The notes: generated from the sequence alone by a model not told the origin. Shown: positions 35,554 through 44,768, counted from the stretch's first letter. The stretch: DNA of 64,000 nt from Pseudomonas sp. ATCC PTA-122608 (GCF_001952855.1 NZ_LPNO01000016.1:1-64000), one strand, 5' to 3'. Translations and numbers: made by a program.

Positions 35554-37215
35554 TCAGTGTTTGGCCGGGGCTTGGAGGCTCTGCGCCAATTCGACCAGTT
35601 GCACAAACTCGCCGCGCAAGCCGAACGGGTCGTCGCCCCGGGCGGAGCGGGCCAGTGCGGCCGTGTCCTTGAAACTCATGGAGCCAGTGTAGCGGCCATC
35701 ACCCTTGAGCTGCTGGGCGAAGGCGGCCACGGCGGCAGAGAAACGCAGGTCGTCGCTGGGTTTGCCACTGTGCTGGTTGCTGATCGGGTGTTCGATCAGT
35801 CGGCTATCGCCGCCTTCCGCTGGTTTGTAGCGTACCCGCAACATCGCCAACTCATCAGTTTTACCGTCAGCCTTGGCCGCCGACGCGTAGCGCAGTGGCT
35901 CCAGCCAACCCTGTTCACCCTTCGGGACAATTTCATACAACGCGGTCACCGTATGCCCGGCACCGATTTCTCCGGCGTCGACCTTGTCGTTGTTGAAATC
36001 CTCACGTTTCAAGGCGCGGTTTTCATAGCCCAGCAATCGGTATTCACTGACCTGTGCCGGGTTGAATTCGACTTGCAGTTTCACATCCCGGGCCACCACG
36101 GCGAGGGTTGAGCTGAGCTGGTCCACCAGCACTTTGCGGGCCTCGCGCAGGTTGTCGATGTAGGCGTAGTTGCCATCACCGGCATCGGCCAGTTGTTCCA
36201 TCAGGTGTTCGTTGTAGTTATCCACACCAAAGCCGAGAGTGGTCAGGGACACGCCGCTTTTGCGCTGGTCGACGGCCATTTGCTTGAGGCTGTCGAAGTC
36301 ACTGACGCCCACATTGAAGTCGCCATCGGTGGCCAGCAGGATGCGGTTGATACCTTTGTCGATAAATCCTTCGCGGGCCATTTGGTAGGCCATTTCGATC
36401 CCCGACGCGCCTGCGGTGGAGCCACCGGCGGTGAGTTGGTCGATGGCGTTGCGGATCGTGGTTTTGTCGCGGCCCGAGGTGGGCTTGAGCACCACTCGCG
36501 ATTCGCCGGCGTAGACCACCAGCGATACACGGTCCTGGTCGCGCAATTGGTCCACGAGCAGTTTGAGGGTGCTCTTGACCAGCGGCAGGCCTTCGCGGCG
36601 ATTCATCGAGCCGGACACGTCTACCAGGAACACGAGGTTAGCCGGTGCCAGGTCCGCCACAGCGCGGTCCGAGGCCTTGATGCCGATGCGCAATAGTCGG
36701 GTGTGAGGGTTCCACGGCGATGGCGCCACTTCCGTAGTCACGCCAAAGGGCGAGCCGTCGGTAGGCAGGGCGTAGTCGTAGGGAAAATAATTGACCATTT
36801 CCTCCAGTCGTACAGCACCCTCGGGCGGCAGGCTGCCTTGGTTGAGGAAACGTCGTACGTTGGCATAGCTGCCGGTGTCGACGTCAACGCTGAAGGTGGA
36901 AACCGGCGTTTCGGCTACGCTGCGGATCGGGTTGTCCGGTAGGTTCTGATACTGCTCCCGAGGCTCGGCCTGGTATTGCAGGGCGACGGCGTCGTTCATG
37001 ACCAACCGCGACGCCATCGGTGCAGGAGCAACCATCCGCTTGACCATGGCCCCCTGAACGCTGGCGGGCTCACTTTGCACCTCTACGACAGGCGCCGATT
37101 CAGCAGGCTTGGCCACATCACGGGATGAAGAAAGCCCACACCCGGCAAGCGCCACCAGCAGGGTCACGGCAAAGCCTTGGGCGGCAGGACGCAACAGCAG
37201 AACAGGACGGGACAT
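35554..37215 (-). CDS. von Willebrand factor A lipoprotein (YfbK-like)
   Basis: The 553-aa protein has a lipoprotein signal (lipobox LAGC near residue 26), a VWF_N-type region (about 85-180), and a VWA domain (about 190-370) with a full MIDAS motif DVSGS. A C-terminal DUF3520-like region ends the protein. Metal-dependent protein binding at the periplasmic side of a membrane is expected. Its cotranscription with an ECF sigma and a membrane protein suggests that it feeds an envelope signal to them. I chose MSRPVLL at 37215, with GAGG eight bases upstream. Confidence 0.85.
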   Translation of the reverse strand: MSRPVLLLRPAAQGFAVTLLVALAGCGLSSSRDVAKPAESAPVVEVQSEPASVQGAMVKRMVAPAPMASRLVMNDAVALQYQAEPREQYQNLPDNPIRSVAETPVSTFSVDVDTGSYANVRRFLNQGSLPPEGAVRLEEMVNYFPYDYALPTDGSPFGVTTEVAPSPWNPHTRLLRIGIKASDRAVADLAPANLVFLVDVSGSMNRREGLPLVKSTLKLLVDQLRDQDRVSLVVYAGESRVVLKPTSGRDKTTIRNAIDQLTAGGSTAGASGIEMAYQMAREGFIDKGINRILLATDGDFNVGVSDFDSLKQMAVDQRKSGVSLTTLGFGVDNYNEHLMEQLADAGDGNYAYIDNLREARKVLVDQLSSTLAVVARDVKLQVEFNPAQVSEYRLLGYENRALKREDFNNDKVDAGEIGAGHTVTALYEIVPKGEQGWLEPLRYASAAKADGKTDELAMLRVRYKPAEGGDSRLIEHPISNQHSGKPSDDLRFSAAVAAFAQQLKGDGRYTGSMSFKDTAALARSARGDDPFGLRGEFVQLVELAQSLQAPAKH

Positions 37216-37289
37216 GGTCTGAACCTCGTGAGTGAATGATCCGTTCACAAGGTCAGACGCAAGGAGTTGGTGATTCGGGTTAAAGCAAC

Positions 37290-37871
37290 TTAGCGCGACG
37301 GAATATCGCGCAAATCATCGACGATAAATCGGCTCAACACGCCCGTGTAAAAAGGCTCGACGCTGGTGTTGCCCGTGTTGGAGATAACCCCACCCATGGT
37401 CTTGTACTGCTGCCACTGACCCAACACACCACCCGGCACCAGACCACTGCGGTCCTTGGCAAAGTGCAACACCTCGGCGCCGCCCTTCTTGACCTTGACC
37501 TGATAGTTGAAGTCGACACTCAGCAAGATGGTGTTGTCGTCGACAAGCACCGTGGCGAGTCCGCCCTTGGAGTCCTGGATATGGCGGGTGTAGACCAGAT
37601 TCACATCCAGCAGGTAATCGGCGCTTTCCTTGCTGGTGGCGTATCGCTTGGCCTTGAGCAGCCGGTTGACCAGGTCGACGCCCAGTTGCTCGCGGACTTT
37701 GTCATCAGGCAGGAAGCGTGGGTTCTTGCCCACTACTTCAACGTCGAAGGTATCGAGCCAATAGGTAGCGGTCTTGGGAATCTGAACCGGTGCGGGGGAA
37801 ATGTAGTAAGCCGGCTTGGAGGCGCAGCCAGCCAGAAAGCTGAACGCCAGGAGTAAAGCAACAACGCGCAT
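37290..37871 (-). CDS. Hypothetical lipoprotein
   Basis: The 193-aa protein has a clear lipoprotein signal (lipobox FLAGC near residue 15). The mature part resembles the uncharacterised LPS-assembly/'DUF4136-like' shape of small β-rich periplasmic lipoproteins, without a named domain I can assign. AGGGAAG lies before the ATG. It stands alone between the VWA gene and a small membrane gene. Function unknown. Confidence 0.75.
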   Translation of the reverse strand: MRVVALLLAFSFLAGCASKPAYYISPAPVQIPKTATYWLDTFDVEVVGKNPRFLPDDKVREQLGVDLVNRLLKAKRYATSKESADYLLDVNLVYTRHIQDSKGGLATVLVDDNTILLSVDFNYQVKVKKGGAEVLHFAKDRSGLVPGGVLGQWQQYKTMGGVISNTGNTSVEPFYTGVLSRFIVDDLRDIPSR

Positions 37872-37945
37872 GTCTGAACTCTTCCCTGAATGATGTCAAT
37901 TTGACTTCATTTTACGGCGTTGTCGGCGCCTTTTCGAGTCCTGCT

Positions 37946-38170
37946 TCAATTTGAAGCAATAGCCCCAGCGGCCAGCAAGCCAATACCGGCGTACCACCCC
38001 CAAAGGAACGGCATGGCCTGGCGATCTTTTCGGGCATAAACGTACACATAGCAGGGGATGAACAGACACAGCAGCGCATGCCCCAGCGAGTTTTTAACGG
38101 CCACACAAAAAATGGCCAGCTGCATCAAAATTGCCAGTCCCAGTCCAACCATGACCAATGTCATTACCAC
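37946..38170 (-). CDS. Small inner-membrane protein
   Basis: The 74-aa protein has two predicted membrane helices (about 3-25 and 30-70 with a short break at 'ARKDRQAM'). The start is a GTG at 38170 with AGGAG seven bases upstream; an ATG two codons later is an alternative. No family recognised. It might belong to the small membrane-protein class that accompanies lipoprotein genes, but nothing in the sequence shows a role. Confidence 0.6.
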   Translation of the reverse strand: MVMTLVMVGLGLAILMQLAIFCVAVKNSLGHALLCLFIPCYVYVYARKDRQAMPFLWGWYAGIGLLAAGAIASN

Positions 38171-38262
38171 GGTATTTCTCCTGCGCGGGTGCGTGTGTTA
38201 CTTCGAGTGGGGCACGACGGCACTGGCCAACCTATCGCCAAGGCGACGAAGCCAACCCTCCA

Positions 38263-38865
38263 TCAGGCGTACAACGTCCAAAAGTCCATGCCATCCACAA
38301 CCCAATACCTTTGCTCTTTCGGGATCAGCTCCGCGAATGAGCCAGACGCTTGCCCGTCCCAGTCCGAGGGCACATAGGACTCATGAAACCTGTCCCAGTC
38401 AACGTGCCGGAACACCTTGCTATCCAGGTCCACATAAAAGCGGGGCAGCCTCATTCGCATTTTCTCGCATTCATCCAGACGAGGCTTCGCGTGGCCAGAT
38501 AGAACGGCCTCGATATGGTTATGAAATTCGCCAAGGTAGGCAGCGGAGTAACCGTAGGTGAAGAAACTGACCATCCACTCCAGCGAATAAACGTTGACGC
38601 TGTTGTTATCCAGATAGCGCTGAAAGGTATTCACCTCCAGGACCGGAACGCCCCCTCTGAACTCGGAAACGGCCTGGTCATAGAGGCTACTGTCCATGAC
38701 GCCACTTTCGACATAGCTCCTGTATTCAGGCCTGACATCGATACAGAAATTTCCCTTGTCGTCTGCCAGGTAGTAGTACTTGCCATCAGCGACAAACACC
38801 GCCAAATCCCTGCGCCCCTCGAAAATATCTTCAAGCAGGCCATCAACATCATCTGCAGAAATCAT
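38263..38865 (-). CDS. Hypothetical protein, possibly an orphan immunity protein
   Basis: The 200-aa soluble acidic protein has no signal peptide. I chose ATG 38865 (MISADDVDG) because GAAGAGG lies just upstream; two earlier in-frame starts lack a site. I recognise no domain. Its size, acidity, many aromatic residues and place before a region of orphan immunity genes fit an immunity-type protein, but this is inference only. No adjacent toxin is seen. Confidence 0.6.
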   Translation of the reverse strand: MISADDVDGLLEDIFEGRRDLAVFVADGKYYYLADDKGNFCIDVRPEYRSYVESGVMDSSLYDQAVSEFRGGVPVLEVNTFQRYLDNNSVNVYSLEWMVSFFTYGYSAAYLGEFHNHIEAVLSGHAKPRLDECEKMRMRLPRFYVDLDSKVFRHVDWDRFHESYVPSDWDGQASGSFAELIPKEQRYWVVDGMDFWTLYA

Positions 38866-38951
38866 CAGCGCCTCTTCAGTTGCCATGGAGCCCGGCGGCA
38901 CCCGTCGATACCTGAGCGACTATAGGATTTACATTGGCGCCAGGCTCTGGC

Positions 38952-39530
38952 TCACGCCGCCGGAGCCACAGTCGCCACAGGAATACGCTCATTGGGAGCA
39001 GTCACGTCATACACATGCTGCTCACACCCCTTCCCGATAATCACGAACTCCACCAGGTAAACCTTTTGCTTCTCAGGCTTGAAGGCTGAACTCATAGGGC
39101 CGCATTCATACACATATTTTTTGACGAGGCCGGCGTAGTTGGCGCTGTAGACCCGTGACTCGCCGATCACTTCAAAGGGCTGCCCCGGGTCAGCCTGCAC
39201 TTCCAACTGCGGGAAGCGTTTGACGACAGCGCTGTTGGTGACCTCGCTCATCTTGGCGATCCAGCCGAATACCTTGCCGCGACCGGAATCAACCACCGTC
39301 CCGAGGATTTCCGGACGCTGGTCCACATCGGAACTACGGCGCACGGAGAACTGCACCGGATAGGTAAAGCCGGTCGCCTTCATGATGACTTTGGCGTGCT
39401 CGGCATCCACCTCGACCTTGTTTTGCTGCAACTGGACGCCGTCCTTGAGCAGGGTTGGCGAGGAGTTCCTGGCAGTGGAGTGGCAGCCGGCCAAGGCCAG
39501 GGCGAGGATTAGGAGTGAGGTCTTTTTCAT
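38952..39530 (-). CDS. Hypothetical lipoprotein
   Basis: The 192-aa protein has a lipoprotein signal (lipobox LAGC near residue 16) and a mature domain with two or three cysteines ('YECGPMSS', 'GKGCEQHVY') that could form a disulfide. AAGGAAG precedes the ATG. No family recognised. It lies between a putative immunity gene and the autotransporter gene. Confidence 0.7.
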   Translation of the reverse strand: MKKTSLLILALALAGCHSTARNSSPTLLKDGVQLQQNKVEVDAEHAKVIMKATGFTYPVQFSVRRSSDVDQRPEILGTVVDSGRGKVFGWIAKMSEVTNSAVVKRFPQLEVQADPGQPFEVIGESRVYSANYAGLVKKYVYECGPMSSAFKPEKQKVYLVEFVIIGKGCEQHVYDVTAPNERIPVATVAPAA

Positions 39531-39618
39531 TGGTTGCTTCCTTGAATACAGTTAAAAATCTGGCTCGGGCTACGTGGGAGAACCGCAGCCCGACGCCGTT
39601 TTCTATCGGTTGTAATAC

Positions 39619-42207
39619 TTAAAACGCGTAACGCGCCTTGAGCATCACCCCATCCGCATCAAACCCACTGCGGGCCTGGCGGGTGTAGCTGGCCCCCACG
39701 GTAAAGTCCGACACCTGGTAGTTCACGCCAACACTGGCTTCATAGCTGTCACGCGCCACCGAAGCGCCGGTAACGGTGAACGCAGAACCGCCAAGCACAT
39801 AGCTGGAGGTTTGTGCGACGCGATCACCCATCAGGTCGTGATACGCCATCAAGGTTGCTTCCGGCTGCAGGCTACCGGCGCCCATGGGCAAGTTGCCCGC
39901 CAAACGCACACCAGCGCCCAGCTCGCCCACTTCATAGCGTTGCGACTGGGTGCTCAGCGCGGCCGAAGAACCCTTCTCGTCGAAACCGTCCATGCGCACG
40001 TTGGCGTAACGCGCTGCCACGCGCGGCTCGATCACCACGGCCTGCGACGGCTTGAAGCTGTAGCCGCCGATCACACTGGCAGACAGCACATTGCTGTCGT
40101 AACTGCCCTTGGCTGTGGTGCCGGCGATATGGCGTTTGCTGTCGTTGTCGTTATGGCCATAGCTGAGGCTGCCGTCGACAAACCAGTTTTGCAGCGACCA
40201 GTTGCCGTACAGCGACAGCGCATGGCCCTCCACTTCGGTCTTGTTGCCGAGGTCGGAATGGATGTTGGAGTTAAGGTAGCTGTACGCCACGCCCAACGTG
40301 GTGGTGTCGTTCAAGCGCCCGTCCACACCCACGGCCATGCCGCTGCTGTTGGCCGAGTAGCCGTTGTTGCCGCCACGCCCGTCCTGGTCCATGTTGCTGC
40401 TCAGGCCCTGCACCCACACGCCGCCGGTTTGATGGCTTTCGCGCTGGTCGGTGAGGCGGTTGAAGATCGCACCGTTGATCACGGTTTGGCCCGACAACGC
40501 CACGTCCAGGGCGCCGCGGTTGACGTCTGGCTTGAGTTGTTCGCTGACTTGCGCCAGTTGCTGCGCAGTACCGGCGTTGGCCAGGGCCTGGAACACTTGA
40601 TCGTTCTGGTTGAGGCTGCCGAGCACGTCATTTTTGAAGGTATTGACCGCCGTGGCCGCTGCGGCACTGGCGCCCACGCCGGCCAGCTCTTGCTGCACTT
40701 GCTGGTTGTCCTTGACCGCCACCACCGCCTTGACGGTTTGCGCGTCGGCCGAGTAGCTGAGCACGTCGAGCAACGACGACGAACTGGCGACCGACAGGCC
40801 GTTGTTCTGCACGCTGTTGGCTTGCACCAAGGTGTATTGGGTGCCGTTGTTGGTGCGTGCGAAGTCGCCTGGCTGCGCGCTCACCGTCAGCTTCGAGGCC
40901 TGGGCGAACGTGGCGTTGCCATTCACGTTCAGGTACGGCGTGGTCGGCACGACGCTGTCGGACAGATGCATATCGATGCCCGCGCCGTTGGCAACGTTAA
41001 GGTCGCCGGTGATCGTGGTGCCCGGGGCGGAAAGGTTCAGCGAGCCGGAGTTGATCGAGACCGGGGCGATGATGCGGCTGCCGGTGAAATCGGCTTGGCC
41101 TGCGACATTCACCGCGCTCAAGTTGAGCAGGTCGCCGGTAATTTTGCCGCCGGTCCAGTTCAGCGTGGCGAGGTTGGCGGCGTCGATGGCGGTGCCGGAG
41201 TTACTGCGGATCTCGCCGGCTTGCTGGTTGATCTCAAACGCCGAAGTCTGATCGGCAGCGTCCACGTGAATGGCTGTGCCATCGGCGCTGATCGTGCCGC
41301 GGTTAACGATGCCACGCGCACCGGTTGCGCTGTTCTGGGCAAAGGTTGCCCCGGCAAACTCGAAGGCATTGGCGTTGGTGCCCGTGGCCTCAAGGGTGCC
41401 GGTGTTGAGGATGTAGTCGACCGTGCCGTTTAGAAACATCACCGTCTTGGCGTCATTGCCGTTGGCGGAAAGCAGACCGCTGTTTTCAATGCGCAGAGGA
41501 TTGGTGTCAGTTTCCACCTCGATACCCCAGGCGCCCTCGCCTGTTGCCTTGAGCGTGCCGGCGTTGAGGATTTTGCCACCGACGGTGGTGCCCAGATTGT
41601 TCTGACGGTCGAGGATCAGGCCGATTGAGTAATCACCGTTCAAGTCGATTACGCCGGTGTTGGAAACGTCGCCGGCGATGGTGGTGCCATGCAGGTAAAT
41701 GCCTTCACCGCCATCCACGTAGGAGGGTGAAGCCGGCGGGGTCAGGGGCAGCGTGGAACGGATGGTGCCGGAGTTGATGACACTTCCACCGATGGTCGTC
41801 GCGCCGATCTCAAGGCCCTCGTAACCCCCATTTTTCATAAGAATGTTGCCCGCCTGGACCACGTCCCCGGTGACAGTTCCCGGGCTCAGGTTTTGCGGGC
41901 CCGACCAGAACAGCGGGTCCAGGGCAATCGCACGGATGGCGGCGCCCTGGGAATCCAGAGTGATGTCGGCACGGTTGATCAACGAACCCTGGATAGTGGT
42001 GTTGGCCACACCCAGTCCGGCAGGGTTGGTAGTGGTCGGCACCACTACTTCGGAGAACGTCCCGTTGATAATCAATGACTCATTAAAGCTCTCGCCGACC
42101 CAAATATTCTTGCCCTGCCCCAGGTCGAATTCCACCGCCAGCGCTTGCGTACTGATTGCGCCGACCATGAGTGCCAACAGGCTTTTCTGGAACTGCTTAC
42201 GCTTCAT
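39619..42207 (-). CDS. Type Va autotransporter with β-helix passenger
   Basis: The 862-aa protein starts MKRKQFQKSL with a signal peptide ending at about 24 (STQALA). The passenger (about 25-590) is a right-handed β-helix type with recurring 'I.G.V.N.G.I' turns, for example 'TTIAGDVSNTGVI' and 'TTIGGSVINSGTI'. A linker of α-helix follows ('NQDNQVFQALANAG'-like segment near 545). The C-terminal autotransporter barrel of about 270 residues ends in the aromatic 'KARYAF'. No catalytic serine-protease or lipase motif is visible, so adhesion or aggregation is the likely role. Confidence 0.88.
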   Translation of the reverse strand: MKRKQFQKSLLALMVGAISTQALAVEFDLGQGKNIWVGESFNESLIINGTFSEVVVPTTTNPAGLGVANTTIQGSLINRADITLDSQGAAIRAIALDPLFWSGPQNLSPGTVTGDVVQAGNILMKNGGYEGLEIGATTIGGSVINSGTIRSTLPLTPPASPSYVDGGEGIYLHGTTIAGDVSNTGVIDLNGDYSIGLILDRQNNLGTTVGGKILNAGTLKATGEGAWGIEVETDTNPLRIENSGLLSANGNDAKTVMFLNGTVDYILNTGTLEATGTNANAFEFAGATFAQNSATGARGIVNRGTISADGTAIHVDAADQTSAFEINQQAGEIRSNSGTAIDAANLATLNWTGGKITGDLLNLSAVNVAGQADFTGSRIIAPVSINSGSLNLSAPGTTITGDLNVANGAGIDMHLSDSVVPTTPYLNVNGNATFAQASKLTVSAQPGDFARTNNGTQYTLVQANSVQNNGLSVASSSSLLDVLSYSADAQTVKAVVAVKDNQQVQQELAGVGASAAAATAVNTFKNDVLGSLNQNDQVFQALANAGTAQQLAQVSEQLKPDVNRGALDVALSGQTVINGAIFNRLTDQRESHQTGGVWVQGLSSNMDQDGRGGNNGYSANSSGMAVGVDGRLNDTTTLGVAYSYLNSNIHSDLGNKTEVEGHALSLYGNWSLQNWFVDGSLSYGHNDNDSKRHIAGTTAKGSYDSNVLSASVIGGYSFKPSQAVVIEPRVAARYANVRMDGFDEKGSSAALSTQSQRYEVGELGAGVRLAGNLPMGAGSLQPEATLMAYHDLMGDRVAQTSSYVLGGSAFTVTGASVARDSYEASVGVNYQVSDFTVGASYTRQARSGFDADGVMLKARYAF

Positions 42208-42506
42208 TTCAAACTCCATGAACTACATTAAAAGCCGCCAATAGGCCCGGCGGCAGTAGGTGTACTGAGAGAGGGATCAATTGATCCGATGCATTCCCCC
42301 CGGGTGCCTTTCTGAAACGCAGGCGCGCAAATATGCACCGCAGCCGGCGATGACAGAGAAGAGGTTTTGGGGGCGAGGTTCACATTAATCCTTAATGTCA
42401 TTTGAAAACGCTGCAGTCCATGCAGCCCGACCGGTTGCGGGTGGGCGGGGTAAAGACAATGGGATATACAAAATGTTCAAGATGCTGCGCGTTATGGCAC
42501 CGTGGC
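42208..42506. promoter_or_regulatory. Autotransporter upstream region with palindrome 42382-42398
   Basis: ACATTAA-TCC-TTAATGT (42382-42398) is a perfect 17-bp dyad about 175 bases before the autotransporter start. On the minus strand its centre reads TTAAGGATTAA, like the TAAGGATTA core of the dyad at 26816-26834. The rest of this 299-bp gap shows no gene or other motif. Confidence 0.4.
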
Positions 42507-42911
42507 CTACCGCTCAGGCTCAAGCGCTAACCGAACAAAAAACTCGGGCACATCCTGCGCGACCGGCTCGGCATACTGGCGATCCATACCGATAAAGGGG
42601 ATGCGCACAATTGGCATCGAAGCCTCATTGGTGTCAAAACCGTAGCCTTCCCCACCACCATCGCAAGCAAATAGAAAGATGCCCGGGGCATAGGTTCCAA
42701 CCTCGTACTCTCGATTGAAGTCAGCCAATTCCTGCGCTTGCCAGAAGACGATGTAATGGTCGCCGATAAAGCCATCACCGCCATCGTGTGCTTTGAGAAA
42801 ATCGAGGTAGCTCGGCGGGAGCGCGACGCCCAGGGTGGCGTTGAGGCCGTCGACAAATGCAGCCTCGGCGGGGCCGTTCAGTTGGCCTTCGGTGAAGTTG
42901 TAGAGCTCCAT
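42507..42911 (-). CDS. SMI1/KNR4 (SUKH) family immunity-type protein
   Basis: The 134-aa acidic protein shows the SUKH pattern: 'LGVALPPSYLDFLKAHDGGDG' split by the family turn, 'DHYIVFWQAQELADFN', then 'GIFLFACDGGGEGYGFDT'. SUKH proteins neutralise nuclease and other toxins of contact-dependent and polymorphic systems. No toxin lies beside it. It overlaps the following SUKH gene upstream by 34 bases, so the two are translated together. Confidence 0.82.
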   Translation of the reverse strand: MELYNFTEGQLNGPAEAAFVDGLNATLGVALPPSYLDFLKAHDGGDGFIGDHYIVFWQAQELADFNREYEVGTYAPGIFLFACDGGGEGYGFDTNEASMPIVRIPFIGMDRQYAEPVAQDVPEFFVRLALEPER

Positions 42912-43354
42912 GCCTGCCTCCTTTCGATCAAATCTTTTACATAAGCCAGCTTATTCAAAATGAAGCTCGAAAAGTCTTCAGACACGACTTCAACCTCATC
43001 GATTTCAGCGTCCAGCTCAACGATCGCCCAATTGCTCCGAGTATCAAAAGCGTATGAAACCTCGCAGGAGTCCCCCGCGAAGACATACAGCCCGGCATAG
43101 ATGCCCGCGTCTGCATCGGCTAGAGCGGTATACCTTACCGGCCCATCACTCACATAGAGCGCACAGTCCAGCTCACCAAACCCAAAGGTGGCAAGGAACT
43201 CCAGATAGTCAGCAGGAACACCATTGCGACTCGCGGCATCCACCTTGCTCAGTATCAAGTCGACGTTATCTATACGGTCGCCAAAGTCCCCTTCATAGCC
43301 CACAGCCGAGGTAATCTCGCTGATCAACTGTCGTATTTCAGATGTGTTTTCCAT
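42878..43354 (-). CDS. Second SMI1/KNR4 (SUKH) family protein
   Basis: The 158-aa protein has the SUKH marks 'GVPADYLEFLATFGFGELD', 'LYVFAGDSCEVSYAFDTRS' and an acidic C-terminal half. I chose MENTSEI at 43354, where GGAGAG precedes the ATG. It is only distantly similar to its overlapping neighbour, so it is probably specific for another toxin. Orphan status (no toxin nearby) fits an immunity bank. Confidence 0.8.
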   Translation of the reverse strand: MENTSEIRQLISEITSAVGYEGDFGDRIDNVDLILSKVDAASRNGVPADYLEFLATFGFGELDCALYVSDGPVRYTALADADAGIYAGLYVFAGDSCEVSYAFDTRSNWAIVELDAEIDEVEVVSEDFSSFILNKLAYVKDLIERRQAWSSTTSPKAN

Positions 43355-43391
43355 TGTCACTCTCCTGGTATTTCCTGATCTGCTCGCGGAG

Positions 43392-44084
43392 TTACTTGAG
43401 CTCTTTCACCAGATATCCACCGGAGATCTGCGTAATACCCGTCAACGCGCGGCGCAACGCCTCAGGATCAGTGCGATAAGTGAGCGGTGTGTAGCCGTAG
43501 ACATTCTGACCATTGAACGGCGTGACCGTCTCCACCGTGCGCCAGAGCATCTCGTCGCCACGGTCCATGCGCGCCACCACGGTGAGCGTTGGGTAGACCA
43601 CGCTGCTGAAACCCTGGGTCAGGCGAAAACCCCACTCGCCCACCGTCAGTTGAATCTGCGCGTCGGCCGGCTCGTCGTCACCCACCACTTTGAGCGATGA
43701 CGTCTTACCCAAGGCATCGATAAAGGCCTGCTTGAGCAACACGCCCAAGTCGATATTTTCGGCGTCCATCACCGTGAGGATCGCCGCCGGCGTCGACATC
43801 TCGGCCAGTTGCCCCGCCTTCATGCCGGCGGCAAACCCCGCGCCGCTCAAGGCCGCCGTGCCCAGCTTGGACGCGCCGCTGGCCATGCCGACGCCCGCGC
43901 CAAGCCCGGCGCCCAGGGCTGCACCCCAGGCTTGTTCACGGCCCATATAGACCATGTTCTTTTCCCACTTTACGGGCAGCACTTTGACCGTCTTGACCTG
44001 CGCACGATGCTCGGGCGTGAGGGGCTGGCTGACGCAGCCGCCGAGGATGAGGGTGGAGAGGAGAATCAGGAGAAGGTTTTTCAC
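43392..44084 (-). CDS. Hypothetical lipoprotein with glycine-zipper segment
   Basis: The 230-aa protein has a lipobox LGGC near residue 17. A Gly/Ala-rich stretch at about 55-90 ('GAALGAGLGAGVGMASGA') resembles a glycine-zipper membrane segment. A β-rich C-terminal part follows. Envelope location is likely; function is unknown. It is 37 bases upstream of the second SUKH gene on the same strand and may be part of that unit. Confidence 0.72.
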   Translation of the reverse strand: MKNLLLILLSTLILGGCVSQPLTPEHRAQVKTVKVLPVKWEKNMVYMGREQAWGAALGAGLGAGVGMASGASKLGTAALSGAGFAAGMKAGQLAEMSTPAAILTVMDAENIDLGVLLKQAFIDALGKTSSLKVVGDDEPADAQIQLTVGEWGFRLTQGFSSVVYPTLTVVARMDRGDEMLWRTVETVTPFNGQNVYGYTPLTYRTDPEALRRALTGITQISGGYLVKELK

Positions 44085-44324
44085 ATCAGTCCTTTAATGT
44101 TGGTGGTGGGTTCAACGCCAGTGTGTCGGCAATGGGGGTGAAGACATGAGGCCTTGTGATTGGGCCAGTACTTTGCTGCCTTGCGTGGGTTTGGGTGCGG
44201 GCTTATAGTCCGGGCCGTCGCCCACATGGCGATTCAGGTTTGGCGACCTGACAACAGAGCGCAAAAGCATCCCGCTTCTATGCAGGTGTTTTTGCACCCG
44301 CAAAGCTGTGCATGATATGGCGGC

Positions 44325-44440
44325 TGTGCGTGGGAGACCTTCGGGTCTGCCGGTTTACTCTGTTGCCGGTTCGCCAACCTGCGTACAGCTGCCACCCATT
44401 CGTTTGGCGACGAATGAGTGGTGGCTTAATCCACCAACAG
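44325..44440 (+). ncRNA. Structured 5' leader of the small gene at 44451
   Basis: Two strong hairpins lie just before the gene. AGACC-TTCG-GGTCT (44335-44348) closes on a UUCG tetraloop. GCCACC...GGTGGC (44391-44425) has the inner pair ATTCGT/ACGAAT. A weaker hairpin precedes them at about 44283-44299. I recall closely similar leaders before DUF6124/DUF3077-type small genes in Pseudomonas, many copies per genome. Bases 44085-44280 show nothing else. Confidence 0.6.
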
Positions 44441-44450
44441 AGTACTGACA

Positions 44451-44720
44451 ATGAATCGATACATGCCCCTCACGGGCCACGACTGCACCGTCCCCGCCCT
44501 GATTATCGACACCCATGCGCCCCTCGATGTCCTCCACGACGCCGCCGTGTACCGGATTCGCGCCGTCACCCAACTGCTGGAAAACCTTGCCTTCCGTGAA
44601 CAGCTCAGCAGCGATGCTGTGGTGCTTCAAGACTTCGCCCAATTGCTGGCTATTCCGCTGCGCGATGGGTGTGATTTGCTGGATGTCATCGGTCGCCGGC
44701 TCAATGCCTATCCATCCTGA
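44451..44720 (+). CDS. Small Pseudomonas-specific protein (DUF3077/DUF6124-like)
   Basis: The 89-aa protein consists mostly of helix-forming sequence ('LDVLHDAAVYRIRAVTQLLE', 'DAVVLQDFAQLLAIPLRDGC'). That matches the short multi-copy Pseudomonas families found behind the structured leader seen upstream. No enzymatic motif. The stop codon overlaps the first bases of a strong terminator. Function unknown. Confidence 0.7.
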   Translation: MNRYMPLTGHDCTVPALIIDTHAPLDVLHDAAVYRIRAVTQLLENLAFREQLSSDAVVLQDFAQLLAIPLRDGCDLLDVIGRRLNAYPS

Positions 44721-44756
44721 GTTAAAGGGGCGGCCTGGGTGCCGCCCCTTTAACTC
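44719..44756. terminator. Bidirectional terminator, 16-bp perfect stem
   Basis: GAGTTAAAGGGGCGGC pairs perfectly with GCCGCCCCTTTAACTC around CTGGGT. The T- and A-rich lower stem provides termination on both strands for the convergent genes ending at 44720 and 44769. Confidence 0.88.
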
Positions 44757-44768
44757 GGTTAAACAACC

